Numbered from the stretch's first letter, positions 1 to 6,432 are shown. The stretch: DNA of 9,164 nt from RGIG464 sp045643185 (GCA_045643185.1 JAZUKH010000157.1:1-9164), one strand, 5' to 3'. A program made the numbers and translations. The notes: a model not told the origin generated them from the letters alone.

Positions 1-66
1 GTTGTAGCGGCTGGCAATACCACCCAGAGTATCACCCGACTTAACAACGTAAGTAACTTCACTCAT
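1..66 (-). CDS. LysM-domain protein, N-terminal fragment (runs off the left edge)
   Basis: Only the first 22 codons are in the window, read leftward from an ATG at 66-64. The translation begins MSEVTYVVKSGDTLGGIASR, which matches the start of a LysM repeat (the YxVxxGDTLxxIAxxY pattern). LysM modules bind the N-acetylglucosamine backbone of peptidoglycan or chitin. No signal peptide precedes the LysM, so this is either a cytoplasmic or non-classically exported LysM protein (BON/LysM type, or a phage-tail/secretion-baseplate LysM protein), or export depends on something outside the window. A strong SD (AAGGAG, complement of about 74-79) precedes the start. The rest of the protein is not visible, so its full function is unknown. 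The domain call is secure for so short a piece because the motif is nearly canonical. Confidence 0.75.
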   Translation of the reverse strand, partial: MSEVTYVVKSGDTLGGIASRYN

Positions 67-145
67 AGGATTTCTCCTTCTCATTTGGTCTTCAGTATTA
101 TCGACCTGGACAACACCTCAGGCCAGTTTACACTTTCAAACATTC

Positions 146-154
146 ATTATACCA
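146..154 (-). promoter_or_regulatory. Extended -10 promoter for the LysM gene
   Basis: The minus strand reads TGGTATAAT here: a perfect TATAAT (146-151) with the TG of an extended -10 element. An 18-base spacer back from it lies TTTTCA, a weak 4/6 match to the -35 box, as expected when an extended -10 is present. Transcription would begin near 139 and give a leader of roughly 70 bases before the ATG at 66. Confidence 0.65.
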
Positions 155-232
155 CACCTACACTTATCCTGAAAAACCATTTTTCCATACAAAATAATAT
201 CTGTCCACAACCCGAACTTTCGTCGTTTTGGA

Positions 233-304
233 AGGGGGAAGTCTCCCCCTACGCGGCTATTTGCGCACACGCAAATACGCCGCTACCCCTTCGCCTGGCA
301 GGGG
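233..304. repeat. Three consecutive stem-loops in a GC-rich intergenic island
   Basis: Three hairpins follow each other almost without gaps. Hairpin 1: AGGGGGA (233-239) pairs with TCCCCCT (244-250) around AGTC. Hairpin 2: GCGGC plus TATTTGCG (253-265) pairs with CGCAAATA, a single bulged C (278), and GCCGC (to 283), a 13-bp stem around the loop CACA. Hairpin 3: CCCCT (286-290) pairs with AGGGG (300-304). GCGCGC at 308-313 and 332-337 could form a further stem. This may be a dispersed palindromic element (REP-like) or part of a structured RNA; with one copy visible I cannot tell which. Confidence 0.55.
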
Positions 305-491
305 CCTGCGCGCCATCACGACACATAGCCCGCGCGCCCTAAAACAAGGCCCGCTCAAAACAAATGGTTCAAAAACAAACGAAATACTAAAACAAATTGT
401 GCTCCCTAGCTGAGCTTGTAACCCGCATGAGCCTTTTTTTTTGCCCAACGGGTTCCACAAAACACGAAAATCACGTAAACTGACAAGGCTT

Positions 492-508
492 AGCACAAGG
501 ATTGTGCT
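492..508. promoter_or_regulatory. 17-bp dyad upstream of the transglycosylase gene
   Basis: AGCACAA (492-498) and TTGTGCT (502-508) form a perfect 7-bp inverted repeat around GGA. It ends 28 bases before the chosen ATG at 537, so it could be an operator or a small hairpin in the leader. The 3-base spacing would make a tight RNA loop, so a protein-binding site is slightly more natural. The right arm belongs to a 10-mer also found at 396-405. No regulator can be named. Confidence 0.3.
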
Positions 509-536
509 CCAGAATCAATGCGGAATCAGGGAAGAT

Positions 537-2993
537 ATGACGCATAGGCTTTTGAAACAGACGGCCCTTTGGGCCTTTTTGATACTCGGCTGCTCGCCGC
601 ACGAGACGGTGACGCCCACGACCACGCCTGGTGAAACACCCGTTCAAGCACCTGTCGATCCAGATAGCGCGAAAACACAAACGGACGCGCCCAAGCTAAA
701 CGTGACGGATGCGCTCTCCCACGCCGTCCCTGCCTTGACGGCTTCGGCTGTCGCCAACCTGGCCTATCAGCCCATCCTCACGGATCCCCAGCCCGAAGCC
801 GTGCGATACCTGATGCGCGCCGCAAGATTTGACGAGGCGTATGACTATGCGAAGCGCACAACGCCATCCAATGACATGTTATTTTTGCGCGCCAAGGCTC
901 GTGTGCTTGCCCATCTTTGCACACAAAACGCGCCTTGTGCCGACGACATAGACGAGCTTAAAGCCCCAAACGACGACTTAACGCCCATCTTCGCTTTTTG
1001 GAAGATCCGGGCGCACATCGAAGACAAGCATTTCATCGAAGCCTTGGCTCAGATCCAGACTATTTTGAAAACGACCGGCAACGTTGCCCAGACACGACAG
1101 CTCGCCCTCACCTTCTGCCAGAATGCCCAAAAAGCTGAAGCGTTTAGCAACGAAGCGCCAGAAGCTCTGCTCTTTCAAAAAGACTATGAGGCTCTGGCCA
1201 GCCTGCTCGCCAAACTCGGTCAGGGTGCCAATGCCTTCGAATCCGCCAGTCTGGCATACTACGAAATGCTGCTCGCCGAGATCCTCGGCCGCGACAAAAC
1301 CGCTCGCGCAAAAAAAATGGCGTTGATCCAACGCTACCCGGCTACACAAATGTCACTCTGGCCAGAGTTGATCGGTCAAGAAGGACTGACAAACCTGTTG
1401 TCACACAACGAGCGCTTTTCTCGATGCGAAAGACTCATTAGCCACTTCGACTATGACAACGCCCGAACTGAGCTAAAATCCCTCGTCGACGACCCCAAAA
1501 CCCCATCCCCCCTCCGTGACAAAGCTGAATGGGAACTCGCCCGCGTCTCCATGACCAATGCCGAAGAACCCACGTTGAGCGAGAACATCTACCGAAAATG
1601 GGCAAAAAAAACAGGTAAATTGCAGGAAGAAGCCGTTTTTGGCATTGCACGGGCTCTCTCTCGACAACTCAAATACGAAGACGCCATCAAGGCCCTCCAA
1701 AACTACGACAAGCTATACCCACACGGCAAATACCAGATGCGGTCGCTCTATCTGCGCGGCTGGTACTGGTTCGATCTGCGTCAAAACGAAAAAGCCAGAC
1801 CGCTCCTCAAAGAATACGCCGAAAAGACAAATGATACCGCCGTATGGGGCTTTTACGCGCAGTCCTTTTTGCGCGACAAACGCTGGGCTGAAGCGATCGA
1901 AGCTTTTGAAAAGCTCAAACACAACCAAAATCCGATCGTTCGCGGAAAAGCGCTGTATTGGCAAGCCTACGCGGAACACGAACGCGGTGATGACACACGA
2001 GCCCAGTCACTGCTCACCGAGCTGCATCGCGCGTTTCCGCTCACCTGGTATGACATGCTCGCCTATGAGCGCGAACAGGACTGGTTCGGCGTCGACGAGG
2101 AAGTCCGCTTCGCCGAGATCCTGCACTGGACAGAAGATCCGCGCCAAGACAACGTTTTTTATGACTGGGGCTGGGGCACTCCGGTCCGTACTTTTCCTAG
2201 ATCCGCGTTGTGGCAACGCATCACGACGCTTGCCAAATACGACGCCATCGACGAAGCTCGCGCGCTATACAACACCAACGAAGCCGCGTTGCTCAAAGAA
2301 GTGCCGGCCGCTGACCGCGACGAATTCAGGCGATACGCCACACACCTCGTTGAATCCTACAACGCCGCTTGGGAAGCCACGTCTGGCTCCGTGCGCGCAC
2401 TCAGTGACGTTTGGCCAAAACGCGACAGTGCCCGCCACAAACAGGCTTACCCGCAACCCTTCGCGCCACTCGTCGAATCGCTCGCCCAACGTTACGGTCT
2501 GCCGCACACGTTCATTTACGGCATCATGTTGCAGGAATCACGTTTCCGCCCATGGCAGGTGTCGAGCGCCGACGCCATCGGAGCCCTGCAGATGATCCCC
2601 AAAACGGCTCGTCCCATCGCCAAGATACTCGGCGTCGACTTTCACCCGGATACCTTTTTTGACCCGCGCGTCGGTTTTCCATACTCGGCGTATTACATGA
2701 AGTCCCACTACGAACGTTGGGGACATAACCTCACCTTTACCGCAGGCAGCTACAATGGCGGCCCACACCGCATCGGCCCCTGGGCACTCCGTGACAAAGG
2801 CAAGACCATCGACTGGATCGTTGACGAGTTTTCTTTCGACGAGTCTCGCCATTACGCCCGAAAAGTCGCCGAACACACGCTCCGTTTCGCCTATCTCTAT
2901 GCCCGTTCGCCCCAAGAATGGCTCGACATCGTCCACCAAATTGTGCCACGCGTCGTTCCTGACATCGAACCAACTGACGACTGGGGACTTTGA
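537..2993 (+). CDS. Lipoprotein lytic transglycosylase, Slt70-like (SLT domain with helical superstructure)
   Basis: Predicted to cleave the MurNAc-GlcNAc bond of peptidoglycan, leaving 1,6-anhydroMurNAc ends, from the periplasmic face. The 818-residue product starts with a lipoprotein signal (lipobox ILGC, lipidated Cys19), then a Pro/Thr-rich linker to about residue 55, then a long TPR-like alpha-helical region (about 70-620) as in soluble lytic transglycosylases. The C-terminal SLT domain (about 650-785) holds the catalytic Glu667 in MLQESRF, then GALQMIP (the GLMQ-type motif), and AGSYNGGPHR (736 onward) in place of the usual AYNAG motif. I chose ATG 537 because AGGGAAG lies just upstream and the signal peptide then starts properly; an in-frame TTG at 441 would bury the signal behind 32 residues. 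E. coli Slt70 is soluble, so lipid anchoring is a difference. The peptide transporter follows on the same strand after 138 bases with no terminator seen between them. Confidence 0.94.
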   Translation: MTHRLLKQTALWAFLILGCSPHETVTPTTTPGETPVQAPVDPDSAKTQTDAPKLNVTDALSHAVPALTASAVANLAYQPILTDPQPEAVRYLMRAARFDEAYDYAKRTTPSNDMLFLRAKARVLAHLCTQNAPCADDIDELKAPNDDLTPIFAFWKIRAHIEDKHFIEALAQIQTILKTTGNVAQTRQLALTFCQNAQKAEAFSNEAPEALLFQKDYEALASLLAKLGQGANAFESASLAYYEMLLAEILGRDKTARAKKMALIQRYPATQMSLWPELIGQEGLTNLLSHNERFSRCERLISHFDYDNARTELKSLVDDPKTPSPLRDKAEWELARVSMTNAEEPTLSENIYRKWAKKTGKLQEEAVFGIARALSRQLKYEDAIKALQNYDKLYPHGKYQMRSLYLRGWYWFDLRQNEKARPLLKEYAEKTNDTAVWGFYAQSFLRDKRWAEAIEAFEKLKHNQNPIVRGKALYWQAYAEHERGDDTRAQSLLTELHRAFPLTWYDMLAYEREQDWFGVDEEVRFAEILHWTEDPRQDNVFYDWGWGTPVRTFPRSALWQRITTLAKYDAIDEARALYNTNEAALLKEVPAADRDEFRRYATHLVESYNAAWEATSGSVRALSDVWPKRDSARHKQAYPQPFAPLVESLAQRYGLPHTFIYGIMLQESRFRPWQVSSADAIGALQMIPKTARPIAKILGVDFHPDTFFDPRVGFPYSAYYMKSHYERWGHNLTFTAGSYNGGPHRIGPWALRDKGKTIDWIVDEFSFDESRHYARKVAEHTLRFAYLYARSPQEWLDIVHQIVPRVVPDIEPTDDWGL

Positions 2994-3012
2994 CACCAAC
3001 TGTGTCGTTACA

Positions 3013-3026
3013 ACATTAAATAATGT
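3013..3026. promoter_or_regulatory. 14-bp palindrome between transglycosylase and transporter genes
   Basis: ACATTA-AA-TAATGT is a perfect 6-bp dyad around AA, AT-rich and about 17 bases before a candidate -35 box (3043). Size and position would suit a dimeric regulator site upstream of the transporter gene. Short AT palindromes also arise by chance, so support is weak. Confidence 0.25.
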
Positions 3027-3042
3027 GTGACAAAAACGTGTC

Positions 3043-3071
3043 TTGCTAATTGAACTCTATTGCTTTACAAA
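3043..3071 (+). promoter_or_regulatory. Candidate sigma-70 promoter for the peptide transporter
   Basis: TTGCTA (3043-3048) and TACAAA (3066-3071) are separated by exactly 17 bases, each matching four of six consensus positions. It would start transcripts near 3078, giving a leader of 55-65 bases. The match is moderate, and read-through from the transglycosylase gene is also possible. Confidence 0.35.
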
Positions 3072-3131
3072 CATCGCCGTTTTTCGGGGGAAAATGTAGT
3101 TACACGTGTGCCTAAAACACACAATTACACA

Positions 3132-4988
3132 ATGGAGTTTACTTTGGACACAACAACCTCTGAGGCCAGCAAGAAAAAGCATCCTGCTGGTCTTAAATAC
3201 CTGTTTGGTACCGAGGCGATGGAGCGTTTCAGCTACTACGGTATGCGCGCCATCCTCGTCTTGTACCTCACGGCAGCGACCGAAGCAGCCAACCCGGGCC
3301 TGGGTTTTGACCGCGAACACGCGCTCGCCGTTTATGCTATCTACACGTCACTCGTTTATTTAACGCCGCTCGTCGGCGGCATGCTCGCGGACCGTTTTCT
3401 CGGTGCGCGTAAGTCCATCTTTATTGGTGGCCTCGTCATGATGCTCGGTGAATTCTCACTGATGCTCTCGTCCGCCACCAGTCTCAATTTCCTCTATCTC
3501 GGTCTCGCGCTTCTCATTCTCGGTAACGGCTTCTTCAAACCCAATGCTTCGACGATCGTCGGCGAACTCTACGAAAAAAATGACCCACGTCGCGACGGTG
3601 CCTTTACCATCTTCTATATGGGTATCAACGTCGGTGCCTTCTTCTCACCGTTGATTTGCGGTACGATCGGCCAGAAATTTGGTTACAACTACGGTTTTGC
3701 TGCAGCAGCCATCGGTATGCTGCTCGGTATCGTGGTCTTCTTCCTCGGTCGCAAAAAATTCGGTGCTGCAGGCTTCCCCACGGGACGTAAAGTTGACAAG
3801 AATTCTTCGCTCACCAAGCGTGACCTCATCGACATTGTGTGGATCACAGTCGTGACGGCTATCATCGCCGTCATCTGCGTCTACTCGCTCGACACGGTCA
3901 ATGGTGCCATGGACGCCATTCCCGCAAACGTCAAGTCGATCCTTGCTGTCGTCGTCTGCGTTGGCGCGATCACCGGGCTTTTTGGACTCGCCTACAAAGG
4001 TGGCGACAAAGAATTGCTCAAAAAAATCGCTGAAGCGAAAGAAATGCTCGCGCAAGGTAACGTTGATGCCGCGATCGAAGAAGTAAAAGCCATCGAAACC
4101 GATGACGCAAAAGCCGATGACGCAAAAGCTGACGAAGCAAAAGCCGATGACGCCATCGAAGCCAAAGCTGACGATGCCAAAGCCGATGATGCCAAAGCTG
4201 ACGAAACCATCGGAGAGGCAGAAGCCAAAACCGATGACGCCATTGAAGCAGACAAGGCCAAACTCGCTGAATACGAACGACTCGCCTCGATGACAGATGA
4301 CGATATCAAAGCTGAAACCAAGAGAATTGCGATCAGCGATATGAAATCTGTCGCAGCTGTCCTCATCATTTGCCTCTTCGTCATCTTCTTCTGGCTTGGT
4401 TTTGAACAGGCCGGTGGTACGATGACTTTGTTTGCTGAAGAAGAAACCGACCGTATGCTCTTCGGTTTCGAAGTGCCTGCTTCCTATTTCCAGTCGATCA
4501 ACCCTGTTTTCATCGTCCTCCTTGCTCCGCTCTTCTCCAGCATGTGGTACAAGCTCGACAATTCCAAATATCGCTTCAGTGTTATCTATAAAATGGTTAT
4601 CGCGCTCTGCCTGTTAGGACTCGGTTTTGCCCTCCTCTATGCGGGGCAGGCAACCGTCGTTCGCGATGAATCTGGTGCCGTCACACAGGGTGCTAGCATG
4701 CTCTTCCTCGTCGGTGTCTATTTCATCCACACCTGCGGCGAACTCTGCCTCAGCCCGATCGGCCTCTCCCTGGTCACGAAGCTCAGCCCGGCTCGTATGG
4801 TCTCGCTCATGATGGGCGTCTGGCTGCTCTCTTCATGCATCGCCAACTACTTTGCTGGCAACCTCGAAGCCATGCTCAAAGCCTACGAAGTTCCGCTCTT
4901 CCTCTTCTTGATCGGTTCTTCACTCGGCGCGGCGGCGCTCCTCTTCTTGGTCGCCTTTGGCCTCAAAAAATGGATGAAAGGCAACTAA
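3132..4988 (+). CDS. POT/PTR-family proton-coupled oligopeptide transporter with an acidic repeat insert
   Basis: Inner-membrane major facilitator importing di- and tripeptides with protons. The 618-residue product shows the family's proton-coupling motif ExxERFxYYG (E28, E31, R32), GGxxAD after TM2 (82-87), the PTR2 signature FYMGINVGAFFSP (from 161) and FWxxFEQ in TM7 (E425 within FEQ, 424-426). Two extra hydrophobic segments (about 230-300) fit the HA/HB helices of bacterial members. Between them and TM7 is a highly charged insert (about 300-390) with repeats of the type DDAKA (324 onward), which is not typical of the family. Start is uncertain: ATG 3132 has no SD, whereas GGAG at 3134-3137 lies 6 bases before an in-frame TTG at 3144, which may be the true start; an in-frame GTG at 3108 is less likely. 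The call is secure; substrate range is inferred from the family. Confidence 0.95.
   Translation: MEFTLDTTTSEASKKKHPAGLKYLFGTEAMERFSYYGMRAILVLYLTAATEAANPGLGFDREHALAVYAIYTSLVYLTPLVGGMLADRFLGARKSIFIGGLVMMLGEFSLMLSSATSLNFLYLGLALLILGNGFFKPNASTIVGELYEKNDPRRDGAFTIFYMGINVGAFFSPLICGTIGQKFGYNYGFAAAAIGMLLGIVVFFLGRKKFGAAGFPTGRKVDKNSSLTKRDLIDIVWITVVTAIIAVICVYSLDTVNGAMDAIPANVKSILAVVVCVGAITGLFGLAYKGGDKELLKKIAEAKEMLAQGNVDAAIEEVKAIETDDAKADDAKADEAKADDAIEAKADDAKADDAKADETIGEAEAKTDDAIEADKAKLAEYERLASMTDDDIKAETKRIAISDMKSVAAVLIICLFVIFFWLGFEQAGGTMTLFAEEETDRMLFGFEVPASYFQSINPVFIVLLAPLFSSMWYKLDNSKYRFSVIYKMVIALCLLGLGFALLYAGQATVVRDESGAVTQGASMLFLVGVYFIHTCGELCLSPIGLSLVTKLSPARMVSLMMGVWLLSSCIANYFAGNLEAMLKAYEVPLFLFLIGSSLGAAALLFLVAFGLKKWMKGN
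4101..4208 (+). repeat. In-frame 15-bp tandem repeats encoding DDAKA-type units inside the transporter gene
   Basis: Units of 15 bases run GATGACGCAAAAGCC (4101-4115), a near copy (4116-4130), a DEAKA version (4131-4145), a 24-base interrupted unit encoding DDAIEAKA (4146-4169), and two more copies (4170-4184, 4185-4199), fading into DET and later DDAIEA/DKAK fragments to about 4260. The first three units use GCA-AAA for Ala-Lys; the later ones use GCC-AAA, so the array seems to have grown in two blocks or drifted after expansion. All units are multiples of three and keep the frame. Confidence 0.85.
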
Positions 4989-4993
4989 TGCCG

Positions 4994-5023
4994 AAATTTC
5001 CGTTCACCCCCGAACGGAAATTT
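4994..5023. other. Perfect 12-bp hairpin just after the transporter stop codon, without a T tract
   Basis: AAATTTCCGTTC (4994-5005) and GAACGGAAATTT (5012-5023) pair perfectly around ACCCCC. The hairpin begins 5 bases after the stop and lies 14 bases before the terminator stem. Lacking a T run, it is not itself an intrinsic terminator. It may protect the mRNA 3' end, or be a DNA site. Confidence 0.6.
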
Positions 5024-5030
5024 GCTCCAT

Positions 5031-5066
5031 AAAAAAAGGCGCTTCATTTGAAGCGCCTTTTTTTTT
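5031..5066. terminator. Bidirectional intrinsic terminator between convergent genes
   Basis: GGCGCTTC (5038-5045) and GAAGCGCC (5050-5057) form an 8-bp GC-rich stem around ATTT, with nine T after it (5058-5066) and seven A before it (5031-5037). It can therefore end plus-strand transcription of the peptide transporter and minus-strand transcription of the small lipoprotein gene that ends at 5091. Confidence 0.9.
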
Positions 5067-5090
5067 AACAAACGAAGTACGTTATTCCTG

Positions 5091-5462
5091 CTACTGATTC
5101 TCCACGCACTTTGCGCGATTATCTACGACTTCGCAAAGACCAGTCTTACATGCCAATTTTCTACCAAACGTTTCAGTAACATGAGTTCCGTCCGGCTTAT
5201 ACCCATTCGTATCTTTCAAATTAACAGCCTGCATCACACCTTCGGAATTTGTCTGACATGCAATCGTTGAAACTTCGCAATTCTTACATGTCGCATCACT
5301 TTCACAAAGGCAGGCGCCCTCAGGAATCCTTGACTTATTGCTGTCCTGGCGGTTTGACGATTTCGTTTCGTCATGTTCCTCAATGCAGGCGCAAAGCAAA
5401 GTCGCAAATAGCGCGAAAACCAGTCCACACAGCGTGACTTTTCTAAATAAGACCTGACGCAT
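5091..5462 (-). CDS. Small Cys-rich lipoprotein of unknown function
   Basis: I do not recognise this 123-residue protein. It begins with a basic, then hydrophobic, signal ending at LLCAC, so Cys26 is the likely lipidated residue; Cys at -2 of the lipobox is unusual but tolerated. A short acidic/Ser linker follows. The rest carries eight Cys, grouped as CLC, CxxC, a single, then three single Cys near the C-terminus, enough for four disulfides in a small exported domain. ATG 5462 is supported by GGAGG five bases upstream on the minus strand; an in-frame TTG four codons earlier overlaps that SD and is rejected. It has its own promoter and shares the convergent terminator with the peptide transporter. 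It could be a small surface adhesin or binding domain, but nothing in the sequence assigns a role. Confidence 0.7.
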   Translation of the reverse strand: MRQVLFRKVTLCGLVFALFATLLCACIEEHDETKSSNRQDSNKSRIPEGACLCESDATCKNCEVSTIACQTNSEGVMQAVNLKDTNGYKPDGTHVTETFGRKLACKTGLCEVVDNRAKCVENQ

Positions 5463-5534
5463 CGTAACCTCCAATCAAGTTTTCTGGATGATATTCCACG
5501 GCACATCAACATTCATGCCGCATAACAAGCGTTA

Positions 5535-5564
5535 TTTATATCACTTGGCATATTACAGATTCAA
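5535..5564 (-). promoter_or_regulatory. Sigma-70-like promoter for the Cys-rich lipoprotein gene
   Basis: On the minus strand TTGAAT (5564-5559) and TATAAA (5540-5535) are spaced by 18 bases, matching 4/6 and 5/6 consensus positions. Transcription would begin near 5528, about 65 bases before the ATG at 5462. A small dyad, ATAAC (5522-5526) / GTTAT (5531-5535), overlaps the -10 edge and start point and might be a regulator site. Confidence 0.5.
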
Positions 5565-5586
5565 ACGAAAGGACCGCTAAAATCAA

Positions 5587-5617
5587 AAAAGCCGCGATGA
5601 TAAACATCGCGGCTTTT
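5587..5617 (-). terminator. Intrinsic terminator of the 168-residue lipoprotein gene
   Basis: GCCGCGATG (5591-5599) pairs with CATCGCGGC (5605-5613) around ATAAA; flanking AAAA/TTTT lengthen the stem to 13 bp. On the minus strand the stem is followed by six T (complement of 5585-5590). It lies about 25 bases past the stop of the gene ending at 5641. In the plus direction there are only four T, so it acts mainly on the minus strand. Confidence 0.88.
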
Positions 5618-5640
5618 GAATTTATCTATCCGCGTGAAGC

Positions 5641-6147
5641 TTATTCATGGGAAGTGGTACCAGCCGCAGCCGTCGTGAGCATATTCGTCCAGCCATCGAC
5701 CGTCGTGAAAGAGGTCTGGAGGTTGGTGAGCGTCGTACCAGCTTCGCTGTTACCAGCAGCAACGAGTGCGCTCAGAATCGCAACGCACTGATCTTTTTTG
5801 GCATTCATCGTTTCGGCCGTGCTCTTGACCGTCACGATCTGGAGGGCGAGCTGAGCACCTTTTTTGATCTTGCAAGCCGTGTCACCAGAATTGATATCAT
5901 CTTTCAGTGAATCAAGGCTGATGTCTTTAGAGGAAGCATCTTCAAGAACTTTGGAAAGATTGTCAGTGATCGTTTCACAACCTTTACCAGTATCATCGAT
6001 CTCAACGTTGACCGCCGTATTGATCTTGTTATACAGCGAGCTGATCTCAAGTTCATAGCAGGGTTCGTCACCATCATCGTCAGAACAAGCAGTTGCAAAG
6101 CAGCAAAGACCAGCAAGACCAGCAACAAGGAATTTATTCAGTTTCAT
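5641..6147 (-). CDS. Alpha-helical lipoprotein of unknown function
   Basis: I do not recognise this 168-residue protein. It starts MKLNKFLV and has a hydrophobic stretch ending ATAC, giving lipidated Cys21, followed by an acidic tether of Ser, Asp, Gly and Glu that is common in surface lipoproteins. Four more Cys (30, 57, 92, 121) could form two disulfides. The body is rich in Ala, Thr, Ser and Leu with spacing that suggests helices, and the C-terminus is a low-complexity Thr/Ala run. The start at 6147 is supported by AGAGG about six bases upstream on the minus strand; an earlier in-frame start at 6216 would place 23 extra residues before the signal. It is transcribed alone, with its own terminator, and is divergent from the Tudor-like gene. 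An abundant structural or surface protein is possible, but no function is assigned. Confidence 0.75.
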   Translation of the reverse strand: MKLNKFLVAGLAGLCCFATACSDDDGDEPCYELEISSLYNKINTAVNVEIDDTGKGCETITDNLSKVLEDASSKDISLDSLKDDINSGDTACKIKKGAQLALQIVTVKSTAETMNAKKDQCVAILSALVAAGNSEAGTTLTNLQTSFTTVDGWTNMLTTAAAGTTSHE

Positions 6148-6221
6148 AAAAAACCTCTCTTTAAATTGTGATTGGAAAATAATCGTGCTGCGGCAACCAA
6201 CCGCAAACAAACACAAAATTA

Positions 6222-6243
6222 CTTTAAGCGCATTTTAAGCGCT
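6222..6243. repeat. Two 11-bp direct repeats upstream of the helical lipoprotein gene
   Basis: CTTTAAGCGCA and TTTTAAGCGCT follow each other with an exact 11-base period, about one helical turn. The second copy's GCGCTT with the first copy's AAGCGC also makes an inverted pair. Helically phased repeats 75-95 bases before a start codon are typical of regulator sites; no regulator is identified. Confidence 0.4.
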
Positions 6244-6413
6244 TTTGCAACGCACATTTTCAAATTTCACAGGTTACTGGTTACATATCAGGCGAGGGTA
6301 GGCAAAATACATAAATCTCAGCCGTAGCGAACCCGAAGGCAAGCAGGCGGAGATGTAACATTCTCAAAGCATTATGGCACAGAATTGCCATAGTATCGAA
6401 ACTCAGTCGCAAA

Positions 6414-6432
6414 TCAACCGTCGCGTGGTTGA
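6414..6432. promoter_or_regulatory. Dyad overlapping the -35 box of the Tudor-like gene
   Basis: TCAACC (6414-6419) and GGTTGA (6427-6432) form a perfect 6-bp inverted repeat spaced by 7 bases. Its right arm covers the first four bases of the -35 hexamer TTGACG (6429-6434), so a protein bound here would compete with, or contact, RNA polymerase. Confidence 0.35.

Larger units (their letters stand above)
67..536. other. Long intergenic region between divergent LysM and transglycosylase genes
   Basis: No convincing gene is seen in this stretch. The LysM-proximal part (about 67-230) is AT-rich and holds the extended -10 promoter. A GC-rich block of consecutive hairpins follows (about 233-340), then AT-rich sequence again. 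Positions 434-442 are nine T in a row, inside the loop of an inverted repeat AACCCG (420-425) / CGGGTT (449-454). The 10-mer ATTGTGCTCC occurs twice (396-405 and 501-510). Open frames crossing this region lack SD sequences and recognisable protein features. No good sigma-70 promoter for the plus-strand transglycosylase could be picked out. Confidence 0.6.

Noticed and set aside
413..442. Intrinsic terminator ending in nine T before the transglycosylase gene
   Set aside because: The stem (GCTTGT/ATGAGC) is only 6 bp with two wobbles and no plus-strand gene lies upstream; kept only as a note to the hairpin-island finding.
257..496. 79-codon minus-strand frame across the intergenic hairpin island
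   Set aside because: It crosses palindromic and homopolymer sequence, has no SD and shows no recognisable protein features.
1639..2595. 318-codon plus-strand frame inside the transglycosylase gene
   Set aside because: Out-of-frame shadow rich in Arg, Thr, Ser and Pro; the overlapping frame carries the lipobox, helical repeats and SLT active-site motifs without a break.
2992..3006. GACAC/GTGTC hairpin after the transglycosylase stop as a terminator
   Set aside because: Only 5 bp and no T tract follows, so it is not a credible intrinsic terminator.
3086..3099. GGGGG followed by ATG-TAG, a possible start-stop element in the transporter leader
   Set aside because: The spacing of three bases is too short for a working SD, and such a two-codon frame is easily produced by chance.
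3992..4384. 130-codon minus-strand frame with Ser/Ala repeats opposite the transporter insert
   Set aside because: It is the antisense reading of the DDAKA repeat array. The plus frame continues an intact transporter with conserved motifs on both sides, and no SD serves the minus frame.
6290..6360. Riboswitch-like sequence (CCGAAGG followed by CAAGC, reminiscent of a glycine aptamer core)
   Set aside because: The order of conserved blocks does not fit a glycine or other aptamer I know, and it lies upstream of the mapped promoter candidate, so it would not be in the leader of the next gene.
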